Assembly: GCA_024138025.1 (NCBI GenBank)
Contig: JAMXBD010000580.1
Location: forward strand, 310,001 to 374,000
Reading direction: 5' to 3'
DNA from: Combretum micranthum
Taxonomy: Eukaryota; Streptophyta; Magnoliopsida; Myrtales; Combretaceae
Length of the DNA stretch: 64,000 nt
Part shown: positions 44,620 through 57,897 of the stretch, piece after piece
How the letters are laid out: each line of letters begins with the position of its first letter
How positions within the stretch are numbered: the stretch's first letter is position 1
The notes under the pieces: generated by a model
The model's input: the letters and a program-made list of their open reading frames with translations, nothing else
What the model was told of the DNA's origin: nothing
The model's database searches: none
Position numbers and translations under genes: made by a program

Positions 44620-47600
44620 CTAAGTCCTCTATTTAGCTGCATGTTCTTTGTCATAAGAGCTTAAGAAAGAAACTTGTTTAGTTCAATGAAAAAGAAAAAA
44701 GACTATTTGGTTCTTTCCCAATATTTGTTTCTGTTATTATAGACAATATATCCATACTATCATATTGTTTTCTTGTTATTCTTGATTCTTTAGGTCTTTT
44801 GAATTTGAAAGTTTGAGCATTAAGAGAAATAATACATTCACTTTAGGTCTTTTGCTGCTATGAAAATGTAGTACATTTTTTATGGTGTTTGAGGTTTGCA
44901 TAAACTATCTCTACTAACTTTGGATGGTGCCTTGACACTACTGCATGTCTAGATACCTAGTCAAAATAAATATATCCTTTTTAAAATAGAATCTTAAGAG
45001 AGAAGGAAAAAAAAGGGGGGGGGGGGGTGGGGGGGGGGGGGAAGATAAAATGTATGTTCTTTAACATGACATATGGAAATTAGCAATTTTTCTCTAAACA
45101 TTCTTGATGTTGTGGAGGGCACCTTCTGCTCTACCATATGAGTGGTGTATAGTGAAAATTGATTTTTTGGAGACATCTTGGATTGTAGTTAATTATGATA
45201 TGAAAGCTCAATTCATTACCTTTTATATGCAATCCATTCAATTCCTTTGTCCTTGCAGTTTGCTAATTTATTTCAGTATTAAATTACATTTGAAAATATC
45301 TACTTAACATACATCTAAACATATAAATAGAGACAAAAAATAGTAGGAAAAATTGCCATGCAATCATGACATGTACTTTGAGTTTTTCTCTCTTTCACAG
45401 CTTTTTTTTTTAATTTTCTTGATTTTTTATTTATGCTTTATAATGCATGATTCTTGATTGATAAAGATGCTGGCTCTCATCTAGTCATGATTGCATAGTT
45501 ACATTTTTAATATAATGATCACCTCATGTTACTCGATCTCACTCATATATATCAAGTAGACATAAAAATAGGTATATATTAGTGATATTTTTTATGCACA
45601 CAGATTATGACTTTGGAGAACATTTTACATTCCAAAGCATTTCATAATAGAAATTAACACTCTAGCTATGAAAACTATGCAAAATAACAATTGTCCTTTT
45701 TGTTGTGGATCAATTGTTCTGCACAAGTAATTACTCTTCTATCCTACAAGATCATATATTTATTTATTTTTCTTGGTTGCTGTGGAATCTTTGGGTGATA
45801 ATTATCTTGATTATGAATTTTTTAGATGAAATATTAATATTGCTGGCAGTTGCAGTGGCTTATTGTATATAAGGTGACCTTGGCTAGACTAAAGGCCATG
45901 CTACTTTCATTTATTTAATTGATCGGTATAAACTTCAAGTTGTTCGTAGCTTGCTTGTACAACCTTTTTCTTCTATTTTCGTATAAGAAATATCTATACA
46001 ATGCATGTGTAACAGTGTTAGAACTTTGGCACTCAGTCAGCCTAAGAAGGATGAAATTTATGTTGTTGAGGCAAAAGTTAAAGTTAGCTTCTATCATTAA
46101 GGGACAAGTAAGATTTACCACTATGATCTAGCTTTTTCATCAATGGTGGTAATTTTTTTGAAGTTGATTTCCAACTTGCCTAGTTGAAATAGCAATGGTA
46201 GATAGAAAAAAATTGCCTTTATTTTATCTTTGGAAGTTAACTGCAGAGTCTATATATGTGTTGCTCCTAAAAGGTCCAGCATTGCTAGGCCCATGCTAAT
46301 TAGTTTCCTTCCATACCTATCTCATATAGTGTTGATAAAAAAGGATAGGGAACATTAACTTTTTAGTGCACGAATAAAAGAATATTGCATGATTAAAACT
46401 GGAAAAACAAAGGATAATATTATTACTTCATTCAATAAGATAATGGGCATAGATTCTGCTCTTACACTATGATAGACAAAAGGGAAAGAAAAGTATATTT
46501 ACCATTCAATTTTTTCAAAATAAAGGAATTTATTAATTTACTGTAATAAAGCTTTGAAGTTCTAGAGTTGTTTAGTATAATGCATGTACATAAGAGCTTA
46601 TTTTTCTTCAATAATAATTTAAAATAAGCTATTATGAGATGTGCTTCTTTAATTTTAAGGAAGAGAAAATGGGAATATTTGAGAAATGATGGGAGGAACA
46701 TCTAGGCCAATGATCTTGCTTCATCACTTGCCACTTTAAAAACTCTAGCACATTGTGGAGAAAGGTACTTCTCTCTATGGTGGTATTCTCATGTATGATT
46801 TGTTATGGATTCTTATTATATATTTATATATATATATATATATCCCTAGTTGGCTTTTGTAGCATAGAAAGTTGTTGAAGTGAATGCTCTGGCTAAAGCA
46901 CTTGTGGACAAAAGGATGAGGTATGGTGTACCTGACATAAATTGTGGTTGTTCTTCTATTCACTATATAATAACTTATTATTAGTAGGAGGATTTGTTTT
47001 TTTGAATAGTAATCAATTTTATTAAGCTTCTATCTATTGTTTGTTTTTAATTTTGTCCACTTCTTCATTTTACCAGGGTTCAGGGATATTAAATGTTTGG
47101 CATTACATGTCTGTGCACCTTGCCAGCAATATTAACTTATTTTTGGTAACCTAGGTTTTCTTTGTAATGCCCCACTTATACAAATTAGAAATTTTTTATA
47201 ATAACTCTTCAAAAAGATCTTGTCACTAAAATTTTATAAAAAGTTATGACTACCTAAACAAGATTACAGGTGAGCTTATTCAGGATTTTTTTAAACATCC
47301 TTGTATTGTATTCTTGCTTGGTTCATCTCATGACACAAGGGTATAAGTTTCAAGGTCAGAAACTTTTTGCTTGAATGAAGCCAATTTGAAACAATCCCTC
47401 CTGTTTATTAACAATTTCTATGGGCTTCTTAATTATCTTGTATGATTACTTTTAAACGTGTGTACGGGAATCATCTTTTCTAGGATAGCTTGTCACGATT
47501 TTACCCATCTTGCGTTATGTGCTTGTCATTTGATTTGTTTGCCTTTTCTTAAAAAATTTACCCTCTTCTTGCCTTTATTCTCTTCTTGTTTGTTTTTTCC

Positions 47601-50600
47601 TTAATCTTTCAATTTCTTTTACCATGAAAGTTCAATCTTTCCTTGCAGATTCTGGCTTCAGCATATGACAAGATAACGAGCAAGCTAGAATTGGTTGATC
47701 AAGGTAGCCTCGTAATTTAGTCAAGTCGAATGACTTCACTTTATTGTTTCTAAAATTTCTAAAGCATATATGCATTTTGGATGATAATTCATGAGGAAAA
47801 GCAGCTAAACATTTGTCATTGTGTTCCTTATTCAAAATATTGTCGGACCGTCAACACACCCTGAACTAATGACCTAAGCATAAGATGTGATAAAAACTTC
47901 TTTTGGATGTGAGTTAAACACTAAAGCATAAGATAGTCCAATCTTCACTTCAAGCTTAGTGACCCTTCATCCTTTCACTTTGCTGATCTATTTTCTTGAT
48001 GCAAGTGATTAAGCATAGCTTTATCACTTCTTAGTTTCCTTGTAGTTTATATCACGATTCGTGGTTATGGAAAATCAAACGAGGACTCAAACTTATATAT
48101 TTTAAGTATGATTTTTGTTAACCATGAACTTATGGGTATCCTTGTTTTCTTCATGTTTGCATATTTATGTATTTAGTTAACATTAATCTATTATTATTAT
48201 TTTTCTTTGCTACATCTTGTTTTGTTTTAATTATTATTTAATGTTAAATTTCTGGGTATTTTAGATGCTTTATGATGTCAAAGCTAAAAATGTTCGACTA
48301 GCTTTGTGGGTATTTTAGACGCTTAACTGCTGTCCCTAGAAATGATGAACAAATTGGACTTTTTAGTTACATTTGGATTTTGGAGTGTCAAAGTCTTGTC
48401 ATTTTCATAACATGCTTGCGGTGACTATTACTCTTGTATTGACATACAAATCATTATGGCTATGTTATAGGATTTGCTTCATTTGATGTGGTTAGAAAAT
48501 TTGGTGAAACTGAGCTACCATGTGATTTTGCTTTCCTAGTTATACTTGATATTTCAAAAGCATTTTTTCAATCCAAACCCCATCTTCTTGATTCTGACTT
48601 AGTGGTTTGTTATGACTCAAAGCACTAAGGATCCTTCCTAAGTAGAAACCTTTTCACTTTCAAGATTAGCCAAGGTTCTGCCATAAAAGGTTAGTCTTTC
48701 ACTCAATTATTCAATGTGATATCTTTTATTCATGTTGTGAACCTCATTCCACAAGTTGATTATTGATAGGGTTTATGCCAATTAATATATTTGTGCAAAT
48801 CTTGTGCCAATTCATAAAATTATCCCTGCTGCTTTTAATGAAATAAATCTCCATTCTGTTATTAGTGTTAAGATGTGTTATGATATAATTTGTTGTTCTT
48901 TCTTCCATTGTAGTGTGTTAAGATTTTGGACAATAGGGAACTGGTCTTATCTTTATAATTAAGGGCATATTTATTTAGGGAATTTCTTATTAAGAAAATT
49001 TTTTAATATGAATTTCATCGCCTGGTTCAAGAATATTTGCATGATGTCCAAAGCTTCGGCTTCCAAGTCAAAAGTTGAATTTTTATTAAGAAAAATTGTT
49101 ATGCTATTTATGTTAATTCCTTGTGATCACAAAGATATTGGTTAACCACCTCAGGCTTAGGTTTCTTGTTAATGTAATCATAATGTCGACCTAAAAGGTT
49201 TGGCAATTGATGATATAAAAGCGGCTTTTACAATCATTGCACAGTAAAAAAAGAAGCTAAAGTGCACAATAAATTTAATTATTCTCAAGTTATACTTATA
49301 TCCTTGCCAGAAAATGAAAATTGCACAGAATGAACATTACATTGGGATGGCTTAAGATCTCCCCTACGCAAGCTTATAGAGATTCCATTGGGGATCATTG
49401 GATGGTCATATTTACTGTCTTTTCAGATGCACTTAAATCAATCCAATGCCTTCACTTCCTTTTATCTTAAAAATTTGATGACTCGGTAAGAGGAATAGAA
49501 AATTGGGAAAGCTTGAAAAAATTTTAAAATGCATTACAATATAGCTTCATATAGCTTGATAGAGTAGTCCCTACAAATGGATTCAACCTGTCTCTGTGTG
49601 CTTTATGGATTATATATAATTCTTCATATAAGTCTAGATCCCTTTCTTTTACTCTTGTTGTTGTTTCTGATCACATGGAATTACAAGAAGGCAAGATGTT
49701 TTAGCATGAATATGATGTATGTAGAGGTTAGAAGCTAATAAAGTTGCCCATTAATGTAGAGGAACATTAGGCTATTTGTTAGCATTAGAGAGTCTGCAAC
49801 CTACAAATTTCACATTTTATCATATTTTTAGTAATAAAAGGATTTTAAATATATTATGCTATTAAGGGCAGAATAGAAAAATATGTCTTATGCTGTTACT
49901 AATGACTTTGTTGGAATTGTTTTTTTTTTTTTTTTTTTTGGCTTATAGAGAAGAATATGGTTCAAATGTTGATGTGTTTTGCTTGCCAAATAGTTAAGTC
50001 TCTGCTTTGTGTTTCATCCCACTGTACTTCTTAACTTTTGCTTGGTAATCCTATAAGCTTTGAAAGTAGCTAATCAAAAGAAGTTATGGTAAGCATTATT
50101 GTAGCCTTTTCAAAGATAGGCTTTTTATGGGTACATATCACTTGAACGTGGATGTCATTTCATTATCTGTTTTGTGCAAATATTATGATGCAAGGCGTAT
50201 CATCAGTATGTAATTTAGTTTATAGTTCTTTTCGATGATAATTTTGGGTGGTCCTTGTTATTAATTTGGTTGAAATATGTCTTATTCGATCCATTAGTAG
50301 GTTGTGCATGCTTCTTAAAGCGTCCAATTGATTCAGTTTGCATTCACACTAGTGACAAGGTAATGAAAATTTTTGGATATTACTAGATCAACTCAAAAAC
50401 TATTTCTCTGCTGCTTCAACGATTTATGTAATTTTTTGAGGCTAATCAACATCCCAGAGATTGTAATTTCATTGGGGTCCTTCCTTGCTTGTCTGTATTG
50501 TTAGTTGGTTGATACATGGAAACAAAATTTGAAATTTGATTATTACTAACTCTGAGTCAGCATATTTTTCCTTTCCATGTGACAGTACTTTTGTATTGTA

Positions 50601-51116
50601 GCTAGGATTTGGTATATCATTGAAACTATTCTTTTTGGCCATTTTTTCTAGCAAACAATGTCAAGCAATTTTACGTTGTATTATTGTTTCTAAGATTTAG
50701 ATGTCCGATCCTTATATGTGTATTTTAGCTAAAACCAGATCATAAAACAGATATAGCACTCACCTTAGTAGCATTCTTATTTGTTATTTTAAGGTTAGTG
50801 AAATATATGTCTATATGTAATTCCGGAGTGATTACTTTGTTGCAAGTGTAAGTGACTGTTATTGAAGCGAAAATAATTTTATTTTTAGGCAACTTAAAAA
50901 TATAAGTTACGAACTAACTTGTTTTTTTAGGAGACGAAATCGGTAGATTATATGAAGTTCGTCTCTTTAAATTATTGTTATCCTCATACTTACTACAATA
51001 TTATTTTTCCCTTTTTCCTATTCATATCTAATGAGATTGGTTCTGGGAAAATCCACATGTGACTAGATTTTTTCTGATTTTCTTGAATTGAATTTGCTAC
51101 TCAATGGTATTTATAG
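44620..51116. other. Long interval without a clear gene
   Basis: About 6.5 kb are AT-rich with many T-rich tracts and look like intronic or intergenic plant DNA. No long frame or element end is convincing. Two short stretches have good splice borders (46868-46920 and 47649-47703) and could be exons. A G13-T-G13 run is at 45015-45041, a (TA)n tract at about 46822-46843, and a T run of about 22 at 49919-49940. Part of it may be the interior of the CACTA-type element whose 3' end lies at 52355. Confidence 0.5.
45015..45041 (+). repeat. Homopolymer G13-T-G13
   Basis: Thirteen G, one T, thirteen G, preceded by an A-rich run. Very unusual in this AT-rich setting. It could form G-quadruplex structures or be a sequencing or assembly error. 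Confidence 0.8.
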
Positions 51117-51174
51117 CTTGCTCAACTAACTCAACTTGTAGAACAACTTTTATCAAGTTTTCCCAGTAGTTCAG
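51117..51174 (+). pseudogene. Penultimate exon of a CACTA-associated gene
   Basis: An acceptor TTATAG ends at 51116 and a donor GTTAGT follows 51174. The 58 bases encode LAQLTQLVEQLLSSFPSSS plus one base. The phase (1) matches the next exon, so the pair reads through in frame. The glutamine/leucine-rich character is common near the end of plant CACTA-associated proteins. Upstream exons were not found, so the gene is listed as partial. Confidence 0.5.
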
Positions 51175-51258
51175 GTTAGTTATCATGGGTCACTTTTCAT
51201 TATCTCATTCATGTTTTTTTTAACCATTCAATAATCATATTTACATATTGTGTGACAG

Positions 51259-51354
51259 CAAATCCAAATGGAAATACTTTTGCAAGTGCACGAGATACTT
51301 CATCAAATCCATCACTTGGAGATGATGGTGACAACAGTGAAGAAGAAAATTAAA
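51259..51354 (+). pseudogene. Last exon of a CACTA-associated gene
   Basis: An acceptor GTGACAG ends at 51258. Joined in phase to the previous exon, it encodes ANPNGNTFASARDTSSN, then a stretch ending GDDGDNSEEEN, and TAA at 51352-51354. An acidic, serine-rich tail like this is frequent in plant transposase-family proteins. The stop lies about 1 kb from the transposon end at 52355. The assignment to the transposon rests on that position and on composition, not on a catalytic motif. Confidence 0.5.
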
Positions 51355-51764
51355 AACTCATTTTTTTTTTTTTTGGCTTAAGCAACTAACATGAATGGAG
51401 TCAAATTAATGTGATAAAGTGTGTACATATGCTCATTTTGATGTAATTAGGAGTTTGTGCTTATGTTTCTTAAGGACACTAAACCATATTGTTTTGTATA
51501 TTTTTTTCCCTTTAATGCAAGGATAGTCATGATGATCTTTAATTAATTTTTATGTTATTATTTTTTATTACATATCAAGCGCATTGTATGCTCCAAAATG
51601 TATTAGTGATATTTATTCATGCATAAATTTCATGTGTAGAAGTAATAGCAGGTATCAATTTTATTGTGATCAAACAGGTGTATATTGCTAATTATGCATG
51701 TGTTATACAATAAATAAGTATATATTGCCAAATTAAATCGAGTTAAACATTAATCTCCTCTTAA

Positions 51765-52355
51765 AAAAATAGCCACGTATAAACGTCATTAAATTAAAAT
51801 GACAACCACATTTAGAAATTACTATTTTAATTTAATACCTACATGTAGAAGTCGTTAATGTATTAGAATAGCCACGTTTAAATTATGGTAAATATAATAT
51901 TTGTCACGTTTATATATCGCCATTGTTGTCCAACAAACGTATATAAAGCTTATTCAACATGTGCATAGCCACGGTTAAACATCGCCAATTAAGTAATTTA
52001 CTTACGTTTACACATTACTAATAAAAATATTTGCCCACGTTTAAACGTCACTGATCACAAGTTTCCCTTCTTTTATATTTAACGGGATGGAGATTAGTCA
52101 TATTTAGCCACACATAAGTGCGACCAAAATATGATAATAGGCCATGTTTAAACGTGGCCCAACAAAGTGTATTTGGCTGCTAAACTAACATTAGCGACGT
52201 TTCAATTTTTAACGTTACTTATCAAATCTGCGATGGACTTTTTGCGATGTCTATAGGCTACGTGTAAAAACACATGACCAAAAATCTTTGGTCACGTTTA
52301 ATTAATGTTTAGCCACGTTTATTAGACATAGCCAAAGGCTCATTTTGTTGTAGTA
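51765..52355 (+). mobile_element. 3' end of a CACTA-type transposon with subterminal repeat array
   Basis: The end reads TTTTGTTGTAGTA, which on the other strand is TACTACAACAAAA, one base from the CACTACAACAAAA end of many plant CACTA elements. Before it, about ten copies of a short motif near AGCCACGTTTAAACGTCGC occur in both orientations. Clear ones start near 51771, 51876, 51966, 52036, 52139, 52192, 52293 and 52312. The copy at 52141-52160 (GGCCATGTTTAAACGTGGCC) is nearly a perfect palindrome. Such arrays are where CACTA transposase binds. The matching left end was not found in the window. Confidence 0.7.
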
Positions 52356-52595
52356 TTGGATAGCAGCCTCTTGAGAAACTTGGAGTATTTTGTCATTTGC
52401 GATAAAAGCATCAACCAAAGGTAAATTTATGTAGAGTTTCTTGAAGAGTTTTATATACTTTTGAAACGACTCCTCAGTTCTCCTCTTTTGAGCTCTTACT
52501 GGATAAGAGAGATGGAGCTTATATGCTTTGACAGGCAGGGTCTCCTTTTTCTCTTCTTTCTTATCCTCTTTTGCATTATTCTCCCTTTTCTCCAT
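52356..52595 (-). pseudogene. Athila-like gypsy gag-pol linker fragment
   Basis: On the minus strand the frame from 52595 reads MEKRENNAKEDKKEEKKET, then LPVKAYKLHLSYPVRAQ, ESFQKYIKLFKKLYINLPL and VDAFIAND. This resembles the part of Athila-type polyproteins with a P(F/Y)P.R motif followed by F..F...F+KL.INIP..DAL. The match ends at the CACTA terminus at 52355, so the CACTA element appears to have inserted into it. The rest is missing. Confidence 0.65.
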
Positions 52596-52699
52596 AACTC
52601 CTATTTCAACCTTTTGTTCATTAAACTATTATCTCTACATGTAATTTTGATGAGAACAAAAGTTATGCAAATCATATACTAAATGAACATTTTTTGTTT

Positions 52700-53550
52700 A
52701 AGACTAATAGATTATTTCCAATTGATTAAAAGAAGGTCATCTAAACAAAAAGATCTATTATATTTAAAGTTAAAACAATCTATGCTTGTGTTTTTTTAAG
52801 TCTATGCTTGCGTCTAATTTGAACTAGCGAGCTGATGCAAATCAAGACTCCATAGCTTGTATCACAGCCCTTTTCGAGGCCATGATTTTTCTCATCTAAG
52901 GGCTTGTTTTGATCTTCTAAGGGTGCCAACATTGGACCGGTGAGCTAGTGGAACAAAAGTGATCGTTACTCACATTTAATGCTTGACGTTTGAAAACATT
53001 ATGTCTAACAAGCGTTTGACTTTTGAAGGCCTGTAAATATATGCTCCTTGGAAAATTTAAATAAGTTTTTGAGAGCCTTCACTTGCAAAAACAAGCCCTT
53101 TGATCCTCTCATAACTCTTGTACTCTTGCTCATTATTTTGAATTTTTTTTTAAAGAAAAATCAAATCAGTGCTATATCCTTATATTTATTATTTGTTAAA
53201 AAAAAAAAGCATTGTAAAAGAGAGTATATTATATAGTGAGTGTTGTAATTGGTAAATAGCTCTGTTTGAGCTTGTGCGTTTGAGATTAATAAAATGTGTG
53301 AAGTCTTTGGTTAGAGGTGATTTGTGTGATTGTAGAGATTAGGAAGCAAGCCAAACTCTACGTTATATCTAAACTTGAATCTTCTTTCCCTATCTCCTTT
53401 GTGTTCCTTTTTGTTCAATATTATTTCTGTAATTGGGTCATCAAAGATTAAATTGATCTATTGCATAAAAAAATCATTAATTGGTTGTTTTAAGTCAAAT
53501 ATTCATGCACCCCTCCCCCTATCTTGAGTATTTTCTAATGTATTTTCATT
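52700..53550 (+). repeat. Probable degenerate copia 5' LTR and leader
   Basis: The stretch before the copia primer site contains a TATATTATATAG promoter-like block (about 53224-53236) and an AATAAAA signal near 53289. A CACCCCTCCCCCT tract near 53509-53521 resembles the pre-primer-site region of SIRE/Maximus-type copia LTRs. A second LTR and exact ends were not found, so limits are rough. Confidence 0.4.
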
Positions 53551-53563
53551 TGATATTAGATGC
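53551..53563 (+). other. Decayed copia primer-binding site
   Basis: TGATATTAGATGC resembles TGGTATCAGAGC (initiator Met tRNA) with changes. It lies about 85 bp before the first gag-like codons. Confidence 0.45.
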
Positions 53564-53646
53564 ACTCTCTATTTTACTTGTGCTTAACCACATTTAGAGT
53601 AAAGATCATGACATAAAATGCACTAGGGTTTCTAGAAGCACGAGCT

Positions 53647-56040
53647 GTCAATAGGCCTCCACTTCTAAATGGGTAAAACTATCCTTATTGGAAGTGTAGA
53701 ATAAAAATTTTCTTAAAAGCACAAAATAGGTTACTATGAAATGTAATAAAAGATGGTCCTTTCAAAATTAAGGGAAAATAATAAAGAGACTATAGTGAAG
53801 AAGATTAGAAAAGATTACATGCAAATGAAATAGCTATAAATATATTACATTGTGGGTTAAATGAAAGTGATTTTGATAGAATCTACACTTGTAAAACTAC
53901 TAAAGACATATAGGATGAATTAGAGAAAACTTATGAAGGATCATCAATTGCTAGAGATACTTGAATAAGTTTTTCACGTGGAAAATTTGAAAATTTGAAA
54001 TGCAACTTAGTAAAACCATAGATGAAATGCATAATAGATTCATCAACATCGTAAATCCTTTGAGTGTGCTTGGAAAGAATTTTACTAATGTGGAAATCAA
54101 TTCTAAACTTCTCAGGTCCTTACCCATGGATTGAGAGACTAAGAGAACCCCTATTGAAGAAGTATATGATCTAAGTGTTATGAGCAAAGAGGAATTTCTC
54201 AGAGCACTCAAGACTCATGAGTTGATCAAATGGCAAGGAGAGGAATTAAGCAAGAAGGCCATCTACAAGTCATGACACTACTGATGAAGATAAGGAAGAG
54301 CTTGCTTTGATAGCCAAAACGTTAAAGAAGTTCATGAAATTCAACAAAAAGATAAGAGAAAGGATGATGATAGTATCTCCTTAAGGTATAAAAAGGAAAA
54401 AAAGACGTGATAACATGCTTCGAGTGTCACAAGTCAGGACATGTCCACCAATATTGTCCAACGCTTAAGAAAGCATCTAAGGGATCCTGAAAGGAAGCTC
54501 GCATTGCCACTTAGAGCAATGATGATTCAAGCGACTCTGGTAAAAATTCGTTCTTCATGGCATTGGATAATGAGATAAGTTCTTTATCCTGTACTTCCTA
54601 TGGTAAACTTACAACTATGTGCAATGATCTATGCAAAGAAGTAGTGAAATTGTAAAAGAAAAATAAAGTCTTCATAGAAATGATGTCAAATGTAGAAAAA
54701 GTGATAGATGTGTTTAAAAGGGAATATAAAAATTTGAAGGATGAAAATGAAAACTTAAATGAAGACAATGATTATTTGAAACTTGAAAATGACAACTTAA
54801 AAAAAATGAGAAACTGAAAATTGAAGTTGATTTGTTAGAAATAGAAAATAAGACTTTAAAAGGTGTTGATCATATCAATAACAATGATAATGCATGCTTA
54901 AAAGAGTTAGAGGCACTAAGAGATGAAAATATCATGTTAAAAGCTCGCTTAGATGATTCAAAGACGACCATAGCTAAGTTCACCAAAGGGGAAAAAAAAA
55001 ACCTAAACACACTTCTTGGAAGTCAAAAGTGCGATTCAAGCAAATATGGAATTGGCTATGATAGAGATAATAATTACAAGCCCCATAAACTTGATTTGTA
55101 AGAGCTACTCATGGAACTTGCAACTATTGTGGCAAATTTGGCCGTATTACACACACTTGAGCAATAAGGAAGACTTTGCATTTGAATTATAAAAGCAAGC
55201 TAGCTAGGTTCCTAAGAGAGAAATTCTTGTTGCACCTAAGAAAAAATGACACAAACTCAAATAGATACCAAAGAAATAATCCATTGTTTTGTAGGAATCT
55301 ACAAGTGTAAACAACAAATGATACTTAGATAGTCGTTGCTCAAGGCACATGATCAGAGATGTATCCAAGTTCACAACATTGATCTTGAAGGATCAAGGGA
55401 GAGTCACCTTCAAAGATAATCGCAAATCAACTGTACTTGGTGAAGGTGACATTCTAGTAAATAAAGATTTAATTATTAACAATGTGCTTTTACTTGATAG
55501 TTTAAAACATAATTTACTTAGTGTTAGCCAATTGTGTAATAATAGCTTTAAAGTAACATTTCTTGCAAATAAATGCCCTATTGAAAGAATTGACTATAAT
55601 CAAGCTCATTTTGAAGGGTATAGACAAAAAAATATTTATAAAATGAAACTAGATTATTTCAAATCTTCATATGAGACATGTCTATACTCTCAAAACAAAG
55701 ATAGTTGGTTGGGGCATAGAAAATTAGGACATGCAAATATGGATGTAATTTCAAAACTTATTAAAAAGAATCTTATTAAGGGATTACCAAAATAAAATTT
55801 CAAAATGACAAGATTTGTCAAACATGCCAACAAGGAAAGCAAATTAAGACTTCCTTTAAGTATAAGGATGCAGTTTCCACTTCTAAGTTATTAAAATTAT
55901 TGCATATAGACTTATTTGGACCTACTCAAATCCTAAGTTTGGGTGGTAAGAAATATACCTTGGTTATTGTTGATAACTTCACTAGATATACATAGACTTT
56001 CTTCTTAGCATCTAAAGACAAATCAAATAATATCTCTTTT
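53647..56040 (+). pseudogene. Truncated Ty1/copia gag-pol (gag, protease, start of integrase)
   Basis: The N-terminus reads NRPPLLNG and YPYWK, the start of copia gag. It is followed by a UBN2-like segment with WDELEKTYEGSS (about 53910-53945), then a knuckle CFECHKSGHVHQYC (54425-54466). A long lysine/glutamate-rich coiled-coil stretch lies at 54650-55090. The protease has YLDSRCSRHM, where the usual motif is DSGCSRHM. A clean 148-codon frame (55349-55795) holds the pre-integrase part ending GHRKLGHANMDVISKL. CQTCQQGKQ and HIDLFGPTQ open the integrase, which stops near 56040. RT and RNase H are absent. The coil and layout resemble SIRE/Maximus-type copia elements. Many stops make it inactive. 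Confidence 0.8.
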
Positions 56041-57897
56041 AGATAAGGTTAATTACAAAAACATAACCTATATTGTCATGACCATAAATAGGGACCTAAT
56101 AGGTTTACTTTAGAGTCGTCATATCACGTGTGCACCCATAACATGAAGATCGCCTTGCAAGTTAGAGATTGCAAGACTTTAATTACTTATTCTCTCAATA
56201 TTTTATACATATATATATATATATATAGTTTTGGATACTGATATTTCCACAAATCACAAGGACCATAGATGTAAACCCGGAAATTTCCACAGTATGAGAT
56301 GACTCTAGATTAGAAGTTATAAACTAACTAGTAAACCTAGAAGTTAATAAAAACCCAATATTAAATACATAATTTAAATTTGGCCAGATTAGGATCCATA
56401 AATGGAATAAAGAACTTCTTTGACCTCGGAGTGATATCAAAAACGAGATTTCGTATCTTGAATTGATAATTCAAGATATGATTAAAGGAAACTTCAAATT
56501 CCGAACTCGAATCCTTGTCAAACAGACAGATTAAACAGGAAACCTAAGTATAGAAATTAAGTGACTACATTTGTACCCAACAGAGACCTAAGATTAAAAC
56601 AAGGAATAGTAGTGAAACTATACTTGGATTTAAACCCTAAAATTTGAGATTCCTAGTTAGTAATAAACTATATTGATAAGATTTCATAGTGGGTATCCAA
56701 ATCTAATATATATGACTAATTTAGCTTATATATCAGTAGTAGTATTAAGTAAACAACCCAATATGTTTATAGTTAGGAAATGACAACTTTTAGATAAACC
56801 GATGGAATTATAAATACATAATAAATATATAAAATGATATATAACTCAAGATCTAGATTTCAAACAAAGATTTGAATCATACCAGTATTCAAATTAAGGT
56901 TTTTGTAAGCCCTTGGAGCCTAAAACGAAAATTGACCAAACTAGCTTAGAAAACCTAAATCGCGGGAAATAAATCTTTCTTAAACAAATAGATACGTACA
57001 ATTAAAACTTAAATTTGTACTGTTTGTAAATTAAACATCATATAAGATTCATTAAAAATATTTTTGTATATAAACTTACATATATAAGCTAAATTATACC
57101 CTATTAATGTAATAAATTACCCGAAAATTTAACTAAATAATATCTAATTAATTTCTAAATATTATATATGTATAATTATCTTACAGGAGACGTTTCTAAC
57201 TTGTTTTGAAGGGCTTGGATCTTCTTAAAATTGGTGAGCCGAATTTTCTTTCAATAATGCAAACCAAAGTCAATACAATCTCCTTCTAAACCAATGCAAA
57301 CCTGCCAAATCATTCACACATTAATAACAATAAAACAAGCTGATAAAACAGCAACAAATACAAGCAATTCGTTTCAATAATGAAGGAGAAAACAAGCAGC
57401 CAACGTATATTCTTTCTTATATATATATACATATACTAAGGACATTAGAAGGACAAGCAAACGGACTTCAACCTATCCCAAACTTTCCAGAATCAAACTC
57501 CTTATTATTAGTAGTCGAATCCACCTAGAAACCGATTTTTAAACGCATCATCCAACCCAATTCGAAAATTTAGAATAAAAACTGGGAAAAACGTTGAAAA
57601 CGAGCTTGAGGCAAGTCGATTCAATTCCTTGTGTTTTCTTTCGAATCTAAGGATTGGTATTGACTTCTAAACATCTTAGGAACCTAACCAAGTCCATTAG
57701 AAGCTTCAGATTTCATCGAGGAGCCACGACGAAGGTAATTTTCGGAAACCCTAACTGAACTTGGTTATTCGAAAAAGCTAGTGGCATGTTGTTATTTTAT
57801 TGTTTTTTTTAGATATTTAAGTAGTTTGGTGTCTTAGGGGCTCATAGGATCCAGAAAACTGACTTCTTGACGTCGGAATCGATCGGAATCGGTCGAA

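Noticed and set aside
46462..46701. Minus-strand 79-codon frame and similar short frames in 44620-51116
   Set aside because: AT-rich composition explains them. They have no splice context, motif or repeat support.
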